DNA of 64,000 bases, taken from positions 509,836-573,835 of the forward strand of contig NZ_STGC01000002.1 of NCBI RefSeq assembly GCF_005222805.1, written 5' to 3'. This stretch comes from Devosia sp. FKR38 (lineage in GTDB: Bacteria > Pseudomonadota > Alphaproteobacteria > Rhizobiales > Devosiaceae). Positions 61,862 to 64,000 of this stretch are shown here, one piece after another. Under the pieces are notes generated by a model. It was given only the letters and a program-made list of their open reading frames with translations, had not been told where the DNA came from and made no database searches. The first letter of the stretch is position 1. Each line of letters starts with the position of its first letter. The translations under genes and the position numbers were made by a program.

Positions 61862-64000
61862 TAACGACGACAAGCGCACCGACGACAATGGCGCGAAGAA
61901 GACGCTGACATTGAAGGGCGGCCCAGGCCTGGGCAACCGTCCCGGCATGTCGCGCGGTCCTTCCCGCTCGACGGTGGTCGTTGAGAAACGCACGCGCCTG
62001 GTCCCCAAGCCCAATGCGCCCAGCCCGGCCCAGCGCCCCGCTGCCAGTGCATCGAGCCCCAATAGCCGGCCGCAGGGCGGACGCCCGGGCCAGCAGGCGC
62101 CGCGCGCCCCGCTGGGCCTGTCGGCTGCCGAGGCCGAGGCCCGACGCCAGGCACTGGCGCTGGCCGGTGCCCGTCAGGCTGAAGACCGCGAGCGTTTCGC
62201 GGCCGAAGAAGCCCGTCGCATGGAAGACGATGCCCGCCGCCGCCAGGTCCGCGAAGAGGCGGCCCGCGCCGAGGCAGAGCGTCAAGCTGCCGAGGCCGCT
62301 GCCTCTGCTGCTCCGGTCGAAGCGCCCAAGCCCGTGGAAGCAGCGCCTGCGGCACCCGCCGCGCCGGTGGCCGCTGAATCCGCTGCTGCTCCCGTTTCGG
62401 CCGCCGCTCCCGCTGCCGCCCCTGCTTCACCGTCTGCACCGGCGCCGGTTCCGGCATCGCAGCGCAATGCTGGCCCGTCCAGCGTGCGCGTCGTGGCCGG
62501 CCGTCCTGGCCAGCCGCCACGCCCGACGCGTCCGGCCGGCGAACGCCCGAGCGGCAATACCCGCCCGGAAAATGAACGCGGCGCCAATGCGCTGATCCGT
62601 CCCGGCACCGCCGGCGCCCGTCCCTCCGGCACGGCCACCCGGCCGCCCGGCGAGCGTCGTCCCGCGGGCGCCGGCATGGCGCCGATCGGCAATGTGCCGC
62701 CGGCTCCGCCGAGCGAAGCCGATGGTCGCAAGACCCGGACCGGCGCACCCCAGGTGCGTCCGACCACCGAGGCGGAACTGGAAAATGCCCGCCGCGCCTC
62801 GCGCGCAGCGCCGGAACGTCCGGCGCGCCGTGCAGGCCTTGATACCAATGCCCGCGGTCGCCTGACCGTGACCAATGCCGGCGCCGAGAGCGATCGCGAC
62901 AAGGGTCCGTCCCTGGCCGCCATGCGCCGCCGCCGCGACAAGAAGATGGGCCGCAACCAGCAGGATGCGCCCAAGCTGAGCCGCGAAGTGGTGATTCCGG
63001 AAGCCATCACGGTTGCCGAACTGGCTAACCGCATGGCCGAGCGCTCCGTCACCGTCATCAAGATGCTGATGCAGCAGGGCACCATGGCCACGATCAACGA
63101 TGTGATCGATGCCGATACCGCCGAGCTGATCGCTGCCGAACTGGGTCATACCGTGCGTCGCGTCAGCGATGCGGACGTGGAAGAAGGTCTCTATGACATC
63201 CCCGCGGACGACAAGGCCGAGGATCTGACCGACCGCGCGCCGGTGGTGACCATCATGGGTCACGTCGACCACGGCAAGACCAGCCTGCTCGATGCGATCC
63301 GCGAAGCCAATGTGGTCTCGGGCGAAGCCGGTGGCATCACCCAGCATATCGGCGCCTATCAGGTGGAAAAGAACGGCAGCAAGATCACGTTCCTGGATAC
63401 ACCCGGCCACGAGGCGTTCACCGCCATGCGTGCCCGCGGCGCCCAGGCGACCGATATTGCCGTGCTGGTGGTGGCTGCCGATGACGGCGTGATGCCGCAG
63501 ACCATCGAGTCCATCAAGCATGCCAAGGCGGCCGGCGTTCCGATCATCGTGGCCATCAACAAGATGGACAAGCCCGATGCCGATCCGATGCGGGTCCGTA
63601 CCGAGCTGCTGCAGCATGAAGTGTTCGTGGAATCCATGGGCGGTGACGTGCTGGACGTCGAGGTCTCGGCCAAGACGCAGAAGGGTCTCGACAAGCTGCT
63701 CGAAACCATCCTGCTGCAGGCCGAAGTGCTTGAGCTGCGCGTGGCCCGCGACGGCCGTGCGGAGGGTCTGGTCATTGAAGCCAAGCTTGATCGCGGCCGC
63801 GGTGCGGTGGCGACGGTTCTGGTGCAGCGCGGTACGCTGGCGATCGGCGACATTCTGGTCGCCGGTACCGAATTTGCCCGCGTGCGTGCCCTGATCAACG
63901 ACAAGGGCGAGCAGGTCAAGGAAGCCGGTCCGTCGGTTCCCGTGGAAGTGCTCGGCTTTACCGGCGTGCCCAATGCTGGCGACCGCTTCTCGGTGGTCGA
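61854..64000 (+). CDS. infB: Translation initiation factor IF-2 (3' truncated)
   Basis: Delivers initiator tRNA to the ribosome. 715 codons are in the window, and the gene continues beyond its end. The N-terminus ([16 protein letters not shown]) leads a long Ala/Pro/Arg-rich part up to about residue 360; the IF2N domain follows, and the GTPase domain starts near residue 464 with [15 protein letters not shown], then [12 protein letters not shown] and [11 protein letters not shown]. Overlaps the YlxR gene by eight bases. Confidence 0.97.
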   Translation, partial: MADNDDKRTDDNGAKKTLTLKGGPGLGNRPGMSRGPSRSTVVVEKRTRLVPKPNAPSPAQRPAASASSPNSRPQGGRPGQQAPRAPLGLSAAEAEARRQALALAGARQAEDRERFAAEEARRMEDDARRRQVREEAARAEAERQAAEAAASAAPVEAPKPVEAAPAAPAAPVAAESAAAPVSAAAPAAAPASPSAPAPVPASQRNAGPSSVRVVAGRPGQPPRPTRPAGERPSGNTRPENERGANALIRPGTAGARPSGTATRPPGERRPAGAGMAPIGNVPPAPPSEADGRKTRTGAPQVRPTTEAELENARRASRAAPERPARRAGLDTNARGRLTVTNAGAESDRDKGPSLAAMRRRRDKKMGRNQQDAPKLSREVVIPEAITVAELANRMAERSVTVIKMLMQQGTMATINDVIDADTAELIAAELGHTVRRVSDADVEEGLYDIPADDKAEDLTDRAPVVTIMGHVDHGKTSLLDAIREANVVSGEAGGITQHIGAYQVEKNGSKITFLDTPGHEAFTAMRARGAQATDIAVLVVAADDGVMPQTIESIKHAKAAGVPIIVAINKMDKPDADPMRVRTELLQHEVFVESMGGDVLDVEVSAKTQKGLDKLLETILLQAEVLELRVARDGRAEGLVIEAKLDRGRGAVATVLVQRGTLAIGDILVAGTEFARVRALINDKGEQVKEAGPSVPVEVLGFTGVPNAGDRFSVV

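Overview
The window is a high-GC chromosomal segment of an alphaproteobacterium of the Hyphomicrobiales (Rhizobiales) type. I infer a Devosia-like organism from the gene families, the irr/fabA/fabB, lolA-ftsK-amtB-glnK-ubiH and metK-trmB-rimP-nusA-ylxR-infB neighbourhoods, a MipZ division-site ATPase, and the absence of rRNA, phage or plasmid genes. Species cannot be fixed without a database search.

Layout. 0-8.4 kb: ubiB tail, dut, a DUF2259 secreted protein, a MoeB/ThiF-like protein without zinc cysteines, a shikimate-kinase-like protein that seems to start at CTG, fabB-fabA divergent from irr, then nat, YdeI-like, DUF1697 and ribokinase genes. 8.4-14.4 kb: a LysR/dehydrogenase pair, then a small accessory block (tautomerase, NTF2-like, WrbA-like, HxlR, GNAT) bounded on both sides by a terminator plus an infC 3' end; the right copy belongs to intact infC. 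14.6-20.9 kb: an esterase, a divergent PRPP-synthetase paralogue, and a leftward, tightly overlapped run gst-brnT-brnA-queG-SDR-GNAT-DUF6886. 21-35.5 kb: uppP, lolA, ftsK, amtB-glnK behind a sigma-54 promoter, ubiH-like, Trm112, LON-domain protein, thioredoxin-TPR, tRNA-Gly, mipZ, aldo/keto reductase, NYN-domain protein and a flavin monooxygenase.

35.5-47.6 kb is the main accessory system: a sugar-type ABC importer (binding protein, two permeases, ATPase) with two Gfo/Idh/MocA oxidoreductases in one leftward operon, a LysR and a TetR regulator in the middle, and a rightward operon of a third Gfo/Idh/MocA oxidoreductase, a DUF993 aldolase-like protein and a TIM-barrel isomerase/epimerase. A shared 16-bp palindrome occurs once before the rightward operon and twice before the importer operon, which ties both arms into one putative TetR regulon for an unidentified sugar or glycoside.

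47.7-64 kb: small secreted proteins, a TrmA/RlmD-type RNA methyltransferase, a large FAD/Fe-S dehydrogenase, a PadR regulator with a His-rich linker, an NDUFA9-like SDR, a GFA protein, tRNA-Leu, metK, trmB, a cysteine-less HxlR protein, and rimP-nusA-ylxR-infB (infB runs off the end). A good promoter and an intrinsic-terminator-like hairpin lie in the rimP leader.

Dispersed palindromic repeats are prominent. There are three copies of a CCCTCCCCCTTGAGGGG family and one paired palindrome of the GTCATCCCGGCC type. Two of these repeats lie inside the putative sugar-catabolism operon. No transposase, integrase, CRISPR array or rRNA gene was found.
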